From positions 62,001 through 126,000 of the forward strand of contig PTFA01000419.1 of NCBI GenBank assembly GCA_003342895.1: a stretch of 64,000 bases of DNA. The letters are read 5' to 3'. A model generated the notes under the pieces. That model saw only the letters and a program-made list of their open reading frames with translations. It was not told where the DNA came from and did no database searches. Within the stretch, counting starts at the first letter, position 1; the number at the start of each line of letters is the position of its first letter. The position numbers were made by a program, and so were the translations under genes. Positions 13,841 to 24,569 of this stretch are shown in pieces. This stretch comes from Casuarius casuarius (lineage: Eukaryota; Chordata; Aves; Casuariiformes; Casuariidae).

Positions 13841-13876
13841 AAGAAAAGAAAAAGAAGAGGAGGAGGAGGAGGAGAA
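13841..13876. repeat. Purine tract with GAG repeat
   Basis: An uninterrupted purine run begins A-rich (AAGAAAAGAAAAAG) and passes into about five AGG/GAG triplets near 13858-13874. On the minus strand it reads as CTC triplets, which is why that strand shows a proline/leucine-rich open frame of no significance. Confidence 0.9.
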
Positions 13877-16800
13877 CATAGAGGTAAATAGATGAGGTTA
13901 TAAAGTTCTATTGAGTTTACTAGAGGTAGATCATACTGCACTGATGTGATACGTTTCAGTGATAAGGTGGTTTATTTCTAGCTCTTAGAAATGTGGTAGA
14001 TCCCTTCTCTCCAGAAGACAGTGAAATATGTGTAATAGTATCACATGGGTTTGGAAAAGATAAGAATTAACTGACAGTTTGCAGAGTGATTGATGGCTGC
14101 CTAATAGGAGGACAGAAACAGGTAATACTGAAAGGAAAAATATAAGGCTGAAGTGAAGTTACTAGTAAAATCATCAGGTATTTTTATTAACTACTTTGGC
14201 ACACAATTTGGATATGTGGTAATGAAATTTACTTCTGAGACAGACTTGAGAGTCATCATCAGTACTTCTCAATGCAGAAGACTGAGATATCACATGTAAA
14301 GAACTGTGTAAACCTGGACACTGGAGTGATAGAAATAGAGTTAAAATAAAATAATGCAGATCGTAAAATTGTGGACTGAGGGACTAATAACAAAAATGTC
14401 TGATATAAACTGGGACTGTACTATCAGATAATTACTGAGGAGGAAAATTATCTGATTGTTAGTATTTCATCACATGATGCTAGAGAGGTCAATTCAGGCA
14501 GGAGAAAAGCATTGGAAGTCCATGTTTTTTACCAACAAGATAGTTTAAACAGAAAACTGGGATCATTCATGCCTCTGTTGAAAGTCTTGTTGAACCTTTC
14601 CATGGTAAAAGTTTTGGACATCCATGGTTCAAGAAGAATAAACTCCAGCTTAGCTAATACAGAGAAAGATCAATAGGATAAACTGGAAAGACTATTTTAC
14701 AAGCAGAAACCACAATAATTTGGCTTGTTCAGTACAGAAAAAAACAAATGCTAAGAAAGAATGTGACTGCTGCATATAAATACATAAAAATACTGTTTGA
14801 ACAGAAGAACAGTTTTGTTACAAACAGAAATAAATTGTGAAGGAAATGCAAGTTAGAAATTATCAGAATGCTGTTCACCATCAGAGGAGTTCTGAAGCAG
14901 CCTTTTGAGACCTAAAAATAAACTACTTTTCAGATGTAGTTCTGTAAATGAATTTTAAAAAATGGTTATCTGTCATAGCAGAAGGCAAGGTTCAATGACT
15001 CGAAATTCTCCTCAAATCTAAAGTAATACAAGATAGCTCAAATAGTAGACGGAGACTTAAGCTTAACCTCAAGCATATGTTGTGAGTACCACTAACTTTT
15101 TCATTTACACTGGCTTTTAATCTTTTGGAAACAAACTTGTATCTTGAAAGATTTCATACCTTGTTCCTAAGAAAAGCAGCGAGAAAATGTGTCCCTAAAC
15201 TACATTTCTGCTTTCTGCCCTAGACCTGACCTGAAATTATGTCCATCACTGATTGCCACTGTAACTGCCACTGTGAAAAAATTCTCACTAATTTCCACTG
15301 GTGAAAGGGTAGGCTGAGTGTTTTAGAAAATCTCATCAACAATTTTGACTTTGGTGAAAATATGATACATGATTTGAGTTTGTTATAACCAAGTAAGGTC
15401 AAAGAAAGTTCTCCACAGTTTGAGAAGCAGTTCACCTTGTATTTAGGTTCCTCAATCACTTCCCAAATATCACTGTGTCTTTTAGGTCATTCCAGCTTTT
15501 AAAAAATGTAATAGACCATTTTTTTTTTCTGATAGAAGCTTGTCCATATGTAAACTATTAAAGCTATTGTAAAATAATGAAAGGAGCAAGAGAAAAATAT
15601 GAGTGTCTTCTTGACAGAAGAACACTTCACAAAATAGTAATAATTAGAAGGATATCATACGAAATATATCATATCATGCTATATATAACAGAATACAGTA
15701 AAATATTAAAAAATATATTATTATTGGTATATAATGTCATTAGTTTATTATATATTATATGATTATATTGCCTTTAATGCATTTAATAATAGGAAAGAAC
15801 ATATGATATTAAATTGCCATGATAGGCTTCATGTCTCCTAATTTTAAATGGCTGATCTGGTTATCTACGTCTTAGTTCATTACTGTTAATTTCTTTCTAG
15901 TCAGTCAAGAGAAATAGATACTTTTGGAACATGATTCATGTGATATTGTGACTTGTGCCCTACAAAGACCAATTTCTCTCCATAAACATAGTTCAGAGAA
16001 CTAGTCCAGACCGTGATATTTGCATTGCAGCCATCTGCATTTGGTCATACGAGTCCCAACTCCGGCAGTCAGATAAATCCTACACTTAGTAATTATATTT
16101 CTTCTGTTCTGTGCATTTCACATTTGTGTCCACATTGTTTTTTGTCCTCACTGCATTCAGTCAACATCGCTAAGTTTAGTAACACTGGACAGGTATGATT
16201 GAAGTTGTAGCTTTCTTTTTAAATTCCCCTACATGAATTTCCTGTCATGGATGTTCCAATAGTCTGCCTCTTTCAAACAGATTAATCCTTTGGAATTACA
16301 GGTAATGAAAATCTCTCTGCTGAATGACACACATATTAAAACCAACTGTCTGCACTTCGCTAATATCAGCAGGGTCCCCCAGATTCAATTTTGGCAAACT
16401 AACTCGTGCCACTTCAAATTTCATTACCACTTGAACTTTCATTCCATAATTAATTACTTGAGCAGCATGAGTATGCCCTGGATACTAAAAGATTAAAGCC
16501 TGCTTTCTGTTTCTTAGTTCAGACAAAGAGTTTCATTTCTTAGTACCAAGATGTGCTGAAGCCAATATCTAGAGGCAGAGGATTTAGTTCTGAAATTTTG
16601 GTTCAAGACATTTCAAGTGTACTGTTAAAAATTAATCTCTTATCTATTTTTTTTTTGTAGCTGTTTAAAACCTAAAGTCAAAAATTAATTTATAAAATAT
16701 ACCATAGTTCATTTCTCTAAAGTTTTTGTATTTCCCTTGTAAACATAGTATATGTAGACATTATTTTCCAGAGATTTTGTGAGGCAATATGAATAAATGT

Positions 16801-17339
16801 TCAAAGTAGTTTTGAGAGTCACAAATTAAAGCTGTTGTTTAAACACTGGTATATTTTCCAAACTAAATGTAACGCACAATCTAAGTTAAGATGAAAAGGT
16901 GTACATTATACAGAATGGCAGATAGTACAAATTTCAAAATTATATAGTAAAGCATAATTAATTTGTATTGATAGGATGTTGCAGCAGAAGGAGATTGTTG
17001 GGAAAAGTTAATACATACCAAAAAGAAATGTGAATGTTCTTTTTTACAGAAGAGAAGGAATATTTCTACCATCTCAGTTTTCTCAGGGATGAATAGTGGT
17101 ACAATGCACATCTTTGGCAGTATATGACAGTGTATTTCCTGGTCATGGCAATCTAATGAAAATAGAGCATAACAGCATTCCTCATTGACAGCGCTATGAT
17201 TATGATGGATGCTTAAGGCGAGAGAGCTATAGCTTTTTGGAAACATCGTCTATGTAGTAATGTTTGAAAGGGTACAGACCAATGCACTCGGAGATTGAAG
17301 GATTGTACATATTCTGCAGGACACAAAGGAGGAAATTGT
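13877..17339. other. AT-rich noncoding stretch
   Basis: No gene is supported. Short open frames occur on both strands, the longest being 121 codons on the minus strand at 16881-17246. It has no recognisable domain and is rich in Leu, Ile, Ser and His. The region 15640-15770 is very AT-rich with many ATAT steps. Confidence 0.6.
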
Positions 17340-17590
17340 CAGGTCCCTAAGGGCAGTCCTGCCCAGCCATGGGCCCCCCCGACCCCACTTCATTCCCGTC
17401 CCCACAGCGGTGCCTGATGCCCCCCGGGGCTGAGGCTGCCCTGGCTCCCCCAGGGCCCTGCTCCCTCGGGGCTGTGGGACGGGACCTGGAGGCCAAGACC
17501 CACCTGGTCCTGCCCTGCTGGCAGCCCCTGACACTGCCAGCCCTGGCACTGGGGAGCCCCCCCGGGCTGCATGGCTCCCTGACAGAAACT
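17340..17590. other. Sharply bounded GC-rich insert, origin unknown
   Basis: About 230 bases of strongly GC-rich sequence (17351-17580) sit in AT-rich DNA with abrupt edges. It contains long C runs (CCCCCCC near 17373 and 17560), repeated CTGCCCTG/CAGCCCC-like words and several CpG steps. A small palindrome, GGGCAG-TC-CTGCCC, lies at its left edge (17351-17364), and the heptamer TGTCAGG near 17338 appears inverted near 17580. All three frames examined are open with Pro, Gly, Ala and Leu bias, which reflects composition. It may be a GC-rich retroelement part or a transposed genic fragment. I recognise no protein family. Confidence 0.5.
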
Positions 17591-18593
17591 TATATTACCC
17601 AAATCTTACTTTATAGAAGTTGCAAAATTTTAATAAATATGCTTAATGCTATTTGAGACCTCCTAAGGTTCCTGAGTAATCTATACCATGCTGACAGATA
17701 TAACACAGGACCTCTTAGACACCTGTGCTCTTCTGGGGCCACAGGCAGAATCTAGGAAGGCTATTCAAGAAGTTTTTGAACTGGCTAATTTTGGCTGATA
17801 TGTTTGTTAATTGAAAGAGACAAAAATATGTCTATCAGAGACTGACTAGCAAGAAGAGTTATTACTGTAGGGCATGGCATTCTGCCACAGAAAGCAGAGT
17901 TTCAAACCTGAATTCTCTGGTACTGGGGAGATGGAGGAATTATATTTACAGAGTAAGCTGGAGACTTCTATGTCTGATTTGTAAAAACGTAGTGATGCAG
18001 TAGCCACTGTGTAGAAGAAGGAAAAAGTAGTCGCCATGCTCTTCAGAATCTAGTTCTATATCTAAATCTACAAATATATGTATCAGATTATATGATGAAT
18101 AGACTGATCACTCCTCACATAGTTATTTTTATTACATAGATGCATCCTATTATAAATTCAGTTTCCTTAAAAGAGGAATTTAACTTACATTAAAGTGTTA
18201 AGATGCCTAATGAACATCCAAAGAGAAGAAATTTTCCACAGCTGAAAAGAATTCAGAGGGAAATCTTGTTCATCATGTTTAGTCCATTTCAGACCATGCT
18301 CACTGAATAGGGCATTCAGGCATCTGCTTTCTGAAATGTTTTCACTCAGTACCAGCAGTGTGTGGAAAACAAGATCCTATCTGTTACCATGGCTTTAAAC
18401 TCTATTGAGTAGTCTCCATGATTTACTTGTTCTGGTGTTGCTTTTTATATGTGTGATAGGGTAGAAAGATGTCTGTGTCCTTTCCCACCTTCTTCTCCAC
18501 TGATTAGTATTATGCTCACAAATAATCATACCTTGTATCTGAACTTCTCATTAGTTTGCCTAGGCATAATTTGATTTCCATAACAGTTACAGC
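17591..18593. other. AT-rich noncoding stretch
   Basis: Ordinary AT-rich sequence follows the GC-rich insert. No coding, RNA or repeat feature was recognised before the TTTC microsatellite. Confidence 0.65.
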
Positions 18594-18653
<60 letters not shown>

Positions 18654-18656
18654 TCC
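18594..18656. repeat. TTTC tetranucleotide microsatellite
   Basis: About fifteen uninterrupted TTTC units form a perfect tract, which is likely to be length-variable. It is pyrimidine-only on the plus strand. Nothing in the flanks suggests a gene. Confidence 0.95.
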
Positions 18657-21600
18657 TCAGATTAAAATAGATCAAGTCACTTATTTATTTATTCAGTTTA
18701 AGTAAATACATTCTATGTTTCCCTTGTTTTTGCCCTTTTCAGCATCAAAATCCTGCAGCTTTCCCTGAAGCAATAACGGTGACTTTGTTCCCACTGCTCC
18801 GAAAGTGTGACAGTTCATTCAGGCTAGTGCAATATTGTAACACATTCCATAATTCTACCTGATACTCTGCAGAAAAATGTGAGAACTTTTATGACATAAC
18901 ATCCCACAAATGGGGAAGGAAAGCTGTAGGCTGCCTGAAGGTCACAGAAGAAAGAGATGTTTCTGGTAGCTCTGACTATTCTCTGTGCGTATTAGGGTCA
19001 CCTGTGAAACAGAATATTAACCACTTTCACAGTGTACATCCAGCAAAATACACAGTATAAATTGCAGCAGTCAAGGTACTTCACACAAGATTTTAACAAA
19101 ATATTAGCATAAGCATTGTAGAGCAAGAAAGTGAAATGCACACAAGGAAAACATTTATGCTCCTGAAATAGATATAGAAAAGTAACCAAGGAATTTTCTT
19201 GTATAGAATACCCCAAGCCCTTGTCATTCAATATATATCTACTTGGCAGTCACAAAATACCATGTGAAAGAGAAACTTTCTTTTGTTTGAGACTATATTA
19301 AATGAGCAATTTCTTAGATGATGTAAGCTGTCATTCACTTCCACTGAGATATGAGGATTTATGCAAAGCTGAGTAGGAAACTTTGGAACAAAACAATATT
19401 CCTTGAAATGATTTGTTTTCCCCTTTAATAATGTTTGCAGTATTCTGTTCCACAGACTGCCAGGGAGTGGTCCTGCATGTTGAAAAGCTATTGATAAATG
19501 CACACAAAATACATAAATGTATTAAAAAAAAAAAGAAGAAGAAGAAGAAGAAAAAGAAAAGATGAGGCCTTTCTGGTATCTCCATATTGTTACCGTTATG
19601 TGAAAAAAAACAGGAAACAGACTCCTGGCACTGTTCAATTAAAAATAAGTCTATAATAAAGCCTGCTTTGAAAGCAGCTAGCATTGGGTCCTTGTGGAGT
19701 ACTACTGTTTTTACATGAAACTAGATATAGCTGTCCAAAATTGTTCTCTTGAAATCTTGTTGATGGTGCTGCCATACCAGAACAATGTAAAATCTGCTGG
19801 TTTCAGGAGAGGGACAATTTGCATTCACTGAATTTGCAACTTCTGTATTTATTTCTAAAGGGAACAGGCAATCTTCTGCTGTGGTGATGACAGAAATGAC
19901 TGGAGGTTCCACTCAGCCATGAATTTAGGGAAAAAGAGCTCATTTACAGAACTTCATTCATGCATACATAAAAATATTTCTATGCTTCCAAAAAGATGTT
20001 GATGTTCCTGTGTAACAGATAAACAACTTCAGTCTGCTTTGCATATGCAAAGGCTGGAGACGTAATGCATTTTCTTCCTTCCAATGTTTCACTGACTTTC
20101 AATATGTAGATCATCTCTTCTCAACTATAGACAGCAGATTGTTCCAGATCTAGTCAGTTTGGCTGATCATGACATAACTTATGGATTGTGTTAATTAGTT
20201 CCTATGCAATTAATAACCAGGTTCAAATGATGGAGATGACAGCCTTCTGTTATCCTTTAATGAGTCTTCCAAATATTAGCAATTGTATTACATTTATTGG
20301 TCATGCTTCAGTTAAATTATTTCCTCTCTGTTTTGTTCAATGTCTGTATGAGTTAACAAAAACAAAACTTTTGATCTAGAATATGCATCTCGCTTTCATT
20401 TCTTTGAGTACATCATCAAATAAAAAAAAAGTAAACATTTGCTATGCATGAGAATTCTAAATTATTTTTGGGAGAACAGGAGTGTACTTAACTTTAAAAG
20501 TTTTTTTTTTTTTTTTAATTTAAAAGCAATTATAACCTTTGCATACTTAATACAATATGAAGTGGAATAATTTTTAAAAGTTTTTTTTTTATGTCAACCT
20601 GTTCATGTTTATCACTAAATTACACTCAAGTCAAGTTATACCTTCTTTGCTAGAAGCTTTCCCTCAGTTTCTCATTTGCTGCCTTATTTTCCCAGGAGGC
20701 TGCTGGGGGCTCCAGTGCTGTCTGAATAATAATGCCTCTCACTGATCCTGTAAAGCACATTTATCACTTGTGACATGCTACAAAAATGTTGAGAAAACAC
20801 CATCGAAGAACAGAGCATGTCTCCTTTGTTCCCTTAAGAACATAATCTGCTCCAGATCCAGTGAAGTACTCAGAAGAGGGTGGCAGAGCTAAAAGTTATT
20901 CTTGATAGTAAACTGTTAGCATTAAAACTAATTAACCTTCTTCCTGATATTCTGTAGAAACACTATCAGAATTTAGTTGCAAGGGTTTATTGCTTTGATA
21001 TGAGGGAAATCATAATCAAATATTAATGTGATAGTATTCTATTTTCTTCTCTCAGCTTGAGCTAAGAGATTTTTCAAGTGGGACACATTAAAACAGAGAG
21101 CTTTGGAAACAAATATGTTTCCTTTCCAGGTGGTCTTGTTTCTTGTCACTTTTGCTGGCTTCCTCAGTTTAAAATTTACATCAACGGTGGCTATAAAATA
21201 ATACTTTCTAGCTCATGGGGATCTCAGAATCAATTTTTGCAATGTATATGTGCATGCATATGTGTGTGTGAGGGGGTCACATGTGCATGTGTGCATGTAA
21301 GTGCATATAACATAATGGAGGATTTCAGAAAACGGTATTGCACAAAACAAGATGTTATGCATTGTCGGTATAAAATTAGCAAGACAAGAATATTTAGTTA
21401 TTACATTTTGCTAAAGAGAAAAAAAAAAGAATCTTGTCTTGTAAAGTTGTTTTAACTTTCTTCTACATGCCCCTTTCTACTCTTAGAGCTAGTTGACATG
21501 TGCCTGTTTGTGAACTTGGGGATAGCCAGCAAACTTACCACTTTGGGCAACTGTGCACATGCATAAATGCACATGTAACTCTATAAAGAGTCTACTGTAC

Positions 21601-22258
21601 TTGTTTTTGAAAACAAATAATCCAATTCATTCAACCTTACAGTGAAAAGAAGGGTTGAAATAAGGCTCAGGAGGATTTCACTGAGGGCTATACAGTTCTG
21701 GGGGTGATAGACCACCCTATCGCCACAGTAAAAGCAATGTATTTGTTGCTGGCATAGTCCCGTAACCCAATATATACAGTAATACTGCTGCTGGTAACAG
21801 GCCACAGGCTTTTGCTGAGTTTGCAGGGCCTCAGGACTGAGGCTTGTCAGGCTTTGTCTGAACTTGTCTTGACCTGCCTGGAGCTCTGATTTCACTTGGT
21901 TTAGCTGGAACAGCAATTTTTCTAATGACTACATGACTATGTCTGATCAGTTTTGTTTATCTTTGTATAGTATAACTTTAGGGGTTTTTAGGTATTAGTA
22001 ATAAGTAGTTACTCTATGTAGACTGAAAAAAATTATGACTCTAACATACTGATGTAGTTCAGAGGAATACAGACCTGGTACAATAGCAGGAGCCTTGAAA
22101 AGTGGGCACACAGGATGCAGTGCAGATGGGAAGGGCATGGGATGGTAAGAGAGGGGAACAGAGACCAGCACTGGAGCTCCCAAAACCATAAGAAAACCTC
22201 ACTCATGGCCAGTTAGAGAAATGTAAGCCTGGGAGCTGAACAGAGAGGTTAGGGTTAA
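18657..22258. other. AT-rich noncoding stretch with A-rich and TG-rich patches
   Basis: No gene is supported. Local features are an A-run followed by AAG triplets at 19524-19560, T runs at 20501-20517 and 20581-20590, and an imperfect TG/CATG-rich patch at 21241-21300. A 111-codon minus-strand open frame at 21581-21916 has a cysteine-rich stretch faintly like a zinc knuckle, discussed under findings; I do not call it a gene. Confidence 0.6.
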
Positions 22259-22603
22259 CAAAGAATCAAGAATCACAGAACAGTTGAAGTTGGAAGGGAC
22301 CTCTGGAGATCACCTAGTCCAGCCCCCCCTGCTCAAGCAGGGTCACCTAAAGCACATTGCCTGGGACCCTATCCAGATGGCTTCTGAATATCCCCAAAGA
22401 AGGAGACTCCATAACCTCTCTGAGCAGCCTGCTCCAGTGCTCAGTCACTCTCACACTAAAAAAGTTTTTCCTCATGTTCAGATGGAACTTCCTGTGTTTC
22501 AGTTTGTGCCCCTTTCCTCTTGTCCTGTCACTGGGCACCACTGAAAAGAGTCTGGCTCCATCCTCCTTACACTCTCCCTTCAGATATTTACACAGCGATA
22601 AGA
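22259..22603 (-). mobile_element. CR1 LINE, 3' terminal fragment
   Basis: Read on the minus strand, this is the 3' end of a chicken-repeat-1 non-LTR retrotransposon. On the plus strand it opens with AATCACAGAA and then a TTGGAAGGGACCTCTGGAGA-type block. It continues through words equivalent to the conserved CR1 3' untranslated region: the leader near TAGTCCAGCCC, the CTGCTCAAGCAGGGTCA block, and the part near TCCTGTCACTGGGCACCA. The minus-strand 3' end carries the tail built from ATTCTGTG-like octamers (AAAGAATCAAGAATCACAGAA region, 22259-22279). It stops near 22603, so only about 345 bases of the full element remain. This is the usual 5' truncation of CR1. No coding capacity is left; apparent open frames on both strands here are fortuitous. 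Confidence 0.93.
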
Positions 22604-23097
22604 AAACAAAGAACAGGTGTCTACGATGGGTAAAACAGCCATATATAATTCAGATTTAGTGTAGAGTTGCAAGCCAGTGAAGAAAAACAAAGTGTAAAAT
22701 GTCAGCTTCTAAAAATGACCCCATTGGTGAGGAGGGAGAAATCAACACCACCAACCTCATACTCCCCCCAGCACAGGACTCCAGATGCTGATGACACCCC
22801 AGACCCTGCCACCCCAAATACTAAAAACATATTAGGACCCCAATGGGAGGTGGAAGTATGAGCATAACACCAGAAATTGGGTAGAAACTAGGAAGTATGT
22901 TTATAGCATTTTAACTGTATTGTTACTATTGACACTTTTTCTGTAACAGTATTCTTTGCTTTCTTCTTCTATATTAATTAAATCTGGACTAATAACAATT
23001 TTTTGATTCAAATGTTATTTCAGTTATACTAACAATAAGTTTTGGGTTTACACATAACTATGTTTCCTCTTTTGCTTACAATGAGATTTTGAGTGTA
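22604..23097. other. Short unique stretch between CR1 and LTR
   Basis: About 490 bases with no recognised feature. It includes a proline/threonine-coding open frame (22667-22861) without a domain, in locally C-rich sequence. It is not called as a gene. Confidence 0.55.
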
Positions 23098-23101
23098 GCA
23101 C

Positions 23102-23493
23102 TGTGCGGGAGATTAGCGGACAGCACGCCAATCAATATGATTAAATGCTGACACTTTATTAAGCCCGAATAGCATCTTTTATATGCTTTAACCGTGATCA
23201 TGTAAATCAAACTATACAGTGATTGGTACATGTTCATTTAGCACACACATCTGAACAGTATGTGATTGGATAGCATGACTGTCTATGAGGAGGCAAAGAA
23301 ACTCCCCTAAGCCTGTAAGTTTCTCACCGAACACCTGGGAGTTGTTTTTCCCGTTCCAAGGACAGTTTCTCACCACACTGCATGCCCTCTAGTAACCTTA
23401 CCGGTAGGCCGCAAAACCTACTTTCACACTCTTGCTATTAGCATTGGGGCTGGATTGCTCACATGTCCGTTTTCCTCCAGATAATCCTCCACA
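23102..23493 (-). mobile_element. Solo LTR of an endogenous retrovirus
   Basis: A 392-base element bounded by TG (23102) and CA (23493), with inverted ends TGTG...CACA. It is flanked by the 4-base direct repeat GCAC (23098-23101 and 23494-23497), consistent with a target-site duplication. Read on the minus strand it has the order of a proviral LTR. Two CCAAT boxes come first (plus-strand GATTGG at 23264-23269 and 23221-23226), then a TATA box (23176-23185), then AATAAA (23155-23160), then about 53 bases to the end. AATAAA lying just after the TATA box implies a short R region, as in avian alpharetroviral LTRs. No gag, pol or env sequence adjoins it, so it is most likely left by recombination between two LTRs. 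The family is not identified; the 4-base duplication fits gamma-like elements better than 6-base alpha or beta types, but that is inference. Confidence 0.82.
23155..23185 (-). promoter_or_regulatory. LTR core promoter and polyadenylation signal
   Basis: On the minus strand, CATATAAAAG (23185-23176) is a good TATA box. AATAAA (23160-23155) follows 15 bases later. If the LTR is still active as a promoter, transcription would start near 23150 and run leftward. The two upstream CCAAT boxes in the same LTR support a promoter reading. Present activity is unknown. Confidence 0.65.
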
Positions 23494-23739
23494 GCACTGC
23501 ATCCCTAAGAAAGTTTATTTTCATCACATCTGAGGCCGAGCAGTTCCACATCCATTCCCGGTATGACTCTCCTCAAGGGTGTCCAGGAGCTTGATTCAGT
23601 TTCTCACTTATGATCATTTAGAGCCTTTTTCTGATGCCCCATCATATTTTGGCCTCAGTCTCCCACCCCCATTGCAGGTCTCCCACAGTCCTGAGTCATA
23701 TCTGCCACTCCACTGAAATGTCTCAGATATCCTACAGCA

Positions 23740-23860
23740 TCTAAAATGGTACTAGGTGACTATGCTTATTAAACTGTATCAAACCTTATTGACTAGATCT
23801 CCATTGACTTTAATGAGAGTCTAGACACCTAGTTGAAATGTTAATGCCTGTGCTATATGT
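23740..23860. repeat. Ancient amniote interspersed repeat fragment
   Basis: The segment contains ATCTCCATTGACTTTAATG followed by AGAGTCTAGACACCTAGTT. This resembles a widely dispersed old repeat of birds, crocodilians and turtles with a CCATTGACTTCAATGGGAG core followed by a CACCTA word. The match is from recalled pattern, not from a database. Similar cores occur near 37733, 46600 and 52148. Edges are uncertain. Confidence 0.45.
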
Positions 23861-24479
23861 AAAGTTAGCTGAAATGAATCACTTTCCAAGATTTCCAAGA
23901 GTAACAGATATACTTGTGTTCATAGTTAAAGCTGAAAAATCAATCAGTGGATACAAGAAGAGAAACTTACCTTTCCTATTTCCTTTTTTAAAGAAACAAA
24001 ATTGACAAGTGATGGGCCTGTTTTTTGTCCTTGGTCTAATGAGTATAAATAACTAAAGATAGTTTTGTTGCAACTGAATATTTGTGTGTATATTTATATC
24101 ATTTAGGGAATTAGAGATGGCTGCATTGGAGTGCTTAGAAGACTGATAAATCAGACCAATTCTAAACTTTAAAACAAAACTTTAGTAAAATCATTCATTA
24201 ACAACACACTTTGTGTTAATGGTTAGTTCATACACATTGTTAATCATTATCACTATATATACTATCGTTATCACTATATGTAACAAAACTGTTAGTATTT
24301 ACATTATTATTGTAAATTAGCAGAGAGTATACAATACCATGGAACTGGCATGTCGTTAACACTGATGCTATACTTAGTCACAGAAGTCAAAGTGATCAGG
24401 CTTGAAAGATCACTAAGGAGAGAAATGGGCTTCTTTTCTTTCTCCTCCATCTTCCCTCTTCATGCCTGATGTTTTTATG
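23861..24479. other. AT-rich noncoding stretch
   Basis: No feature recognised. An ATCACTATATAT-like word occurs twice near 24248 and 24270, giving a weak local direct repeat. Confidence 0.6.
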
Positions 24480-24569
24480 CTCCTTCCTTCCTTCCTTCCT
24501 TCCTTCCTTCCTTCCTTCCTTCCTTCCTTCCTTCCTTCCTTCCTTCCTTCCTCCCTCCCTCCCTCCCTC
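24480..24569. repeat. CCTT microsatellite passing into CCCT
   Basis: About eighteen TCCT units (24480-24551) are followed by four to five CCCT units and then a GGGGG run (24570-24574). The whole tract is pyrimidine-only on the plus strand for about 90 bases. It produces spurious open frames on both strands (Leu-Pro-Ser-Phe repeats on one, Arg-Lys-Glu-Gly on the other). Confidence 0.96.

Noticed and set aside
16881..17246. 121-codon minus frame
   Set aside because: No domain; composition matches translated AT-rich DNA.
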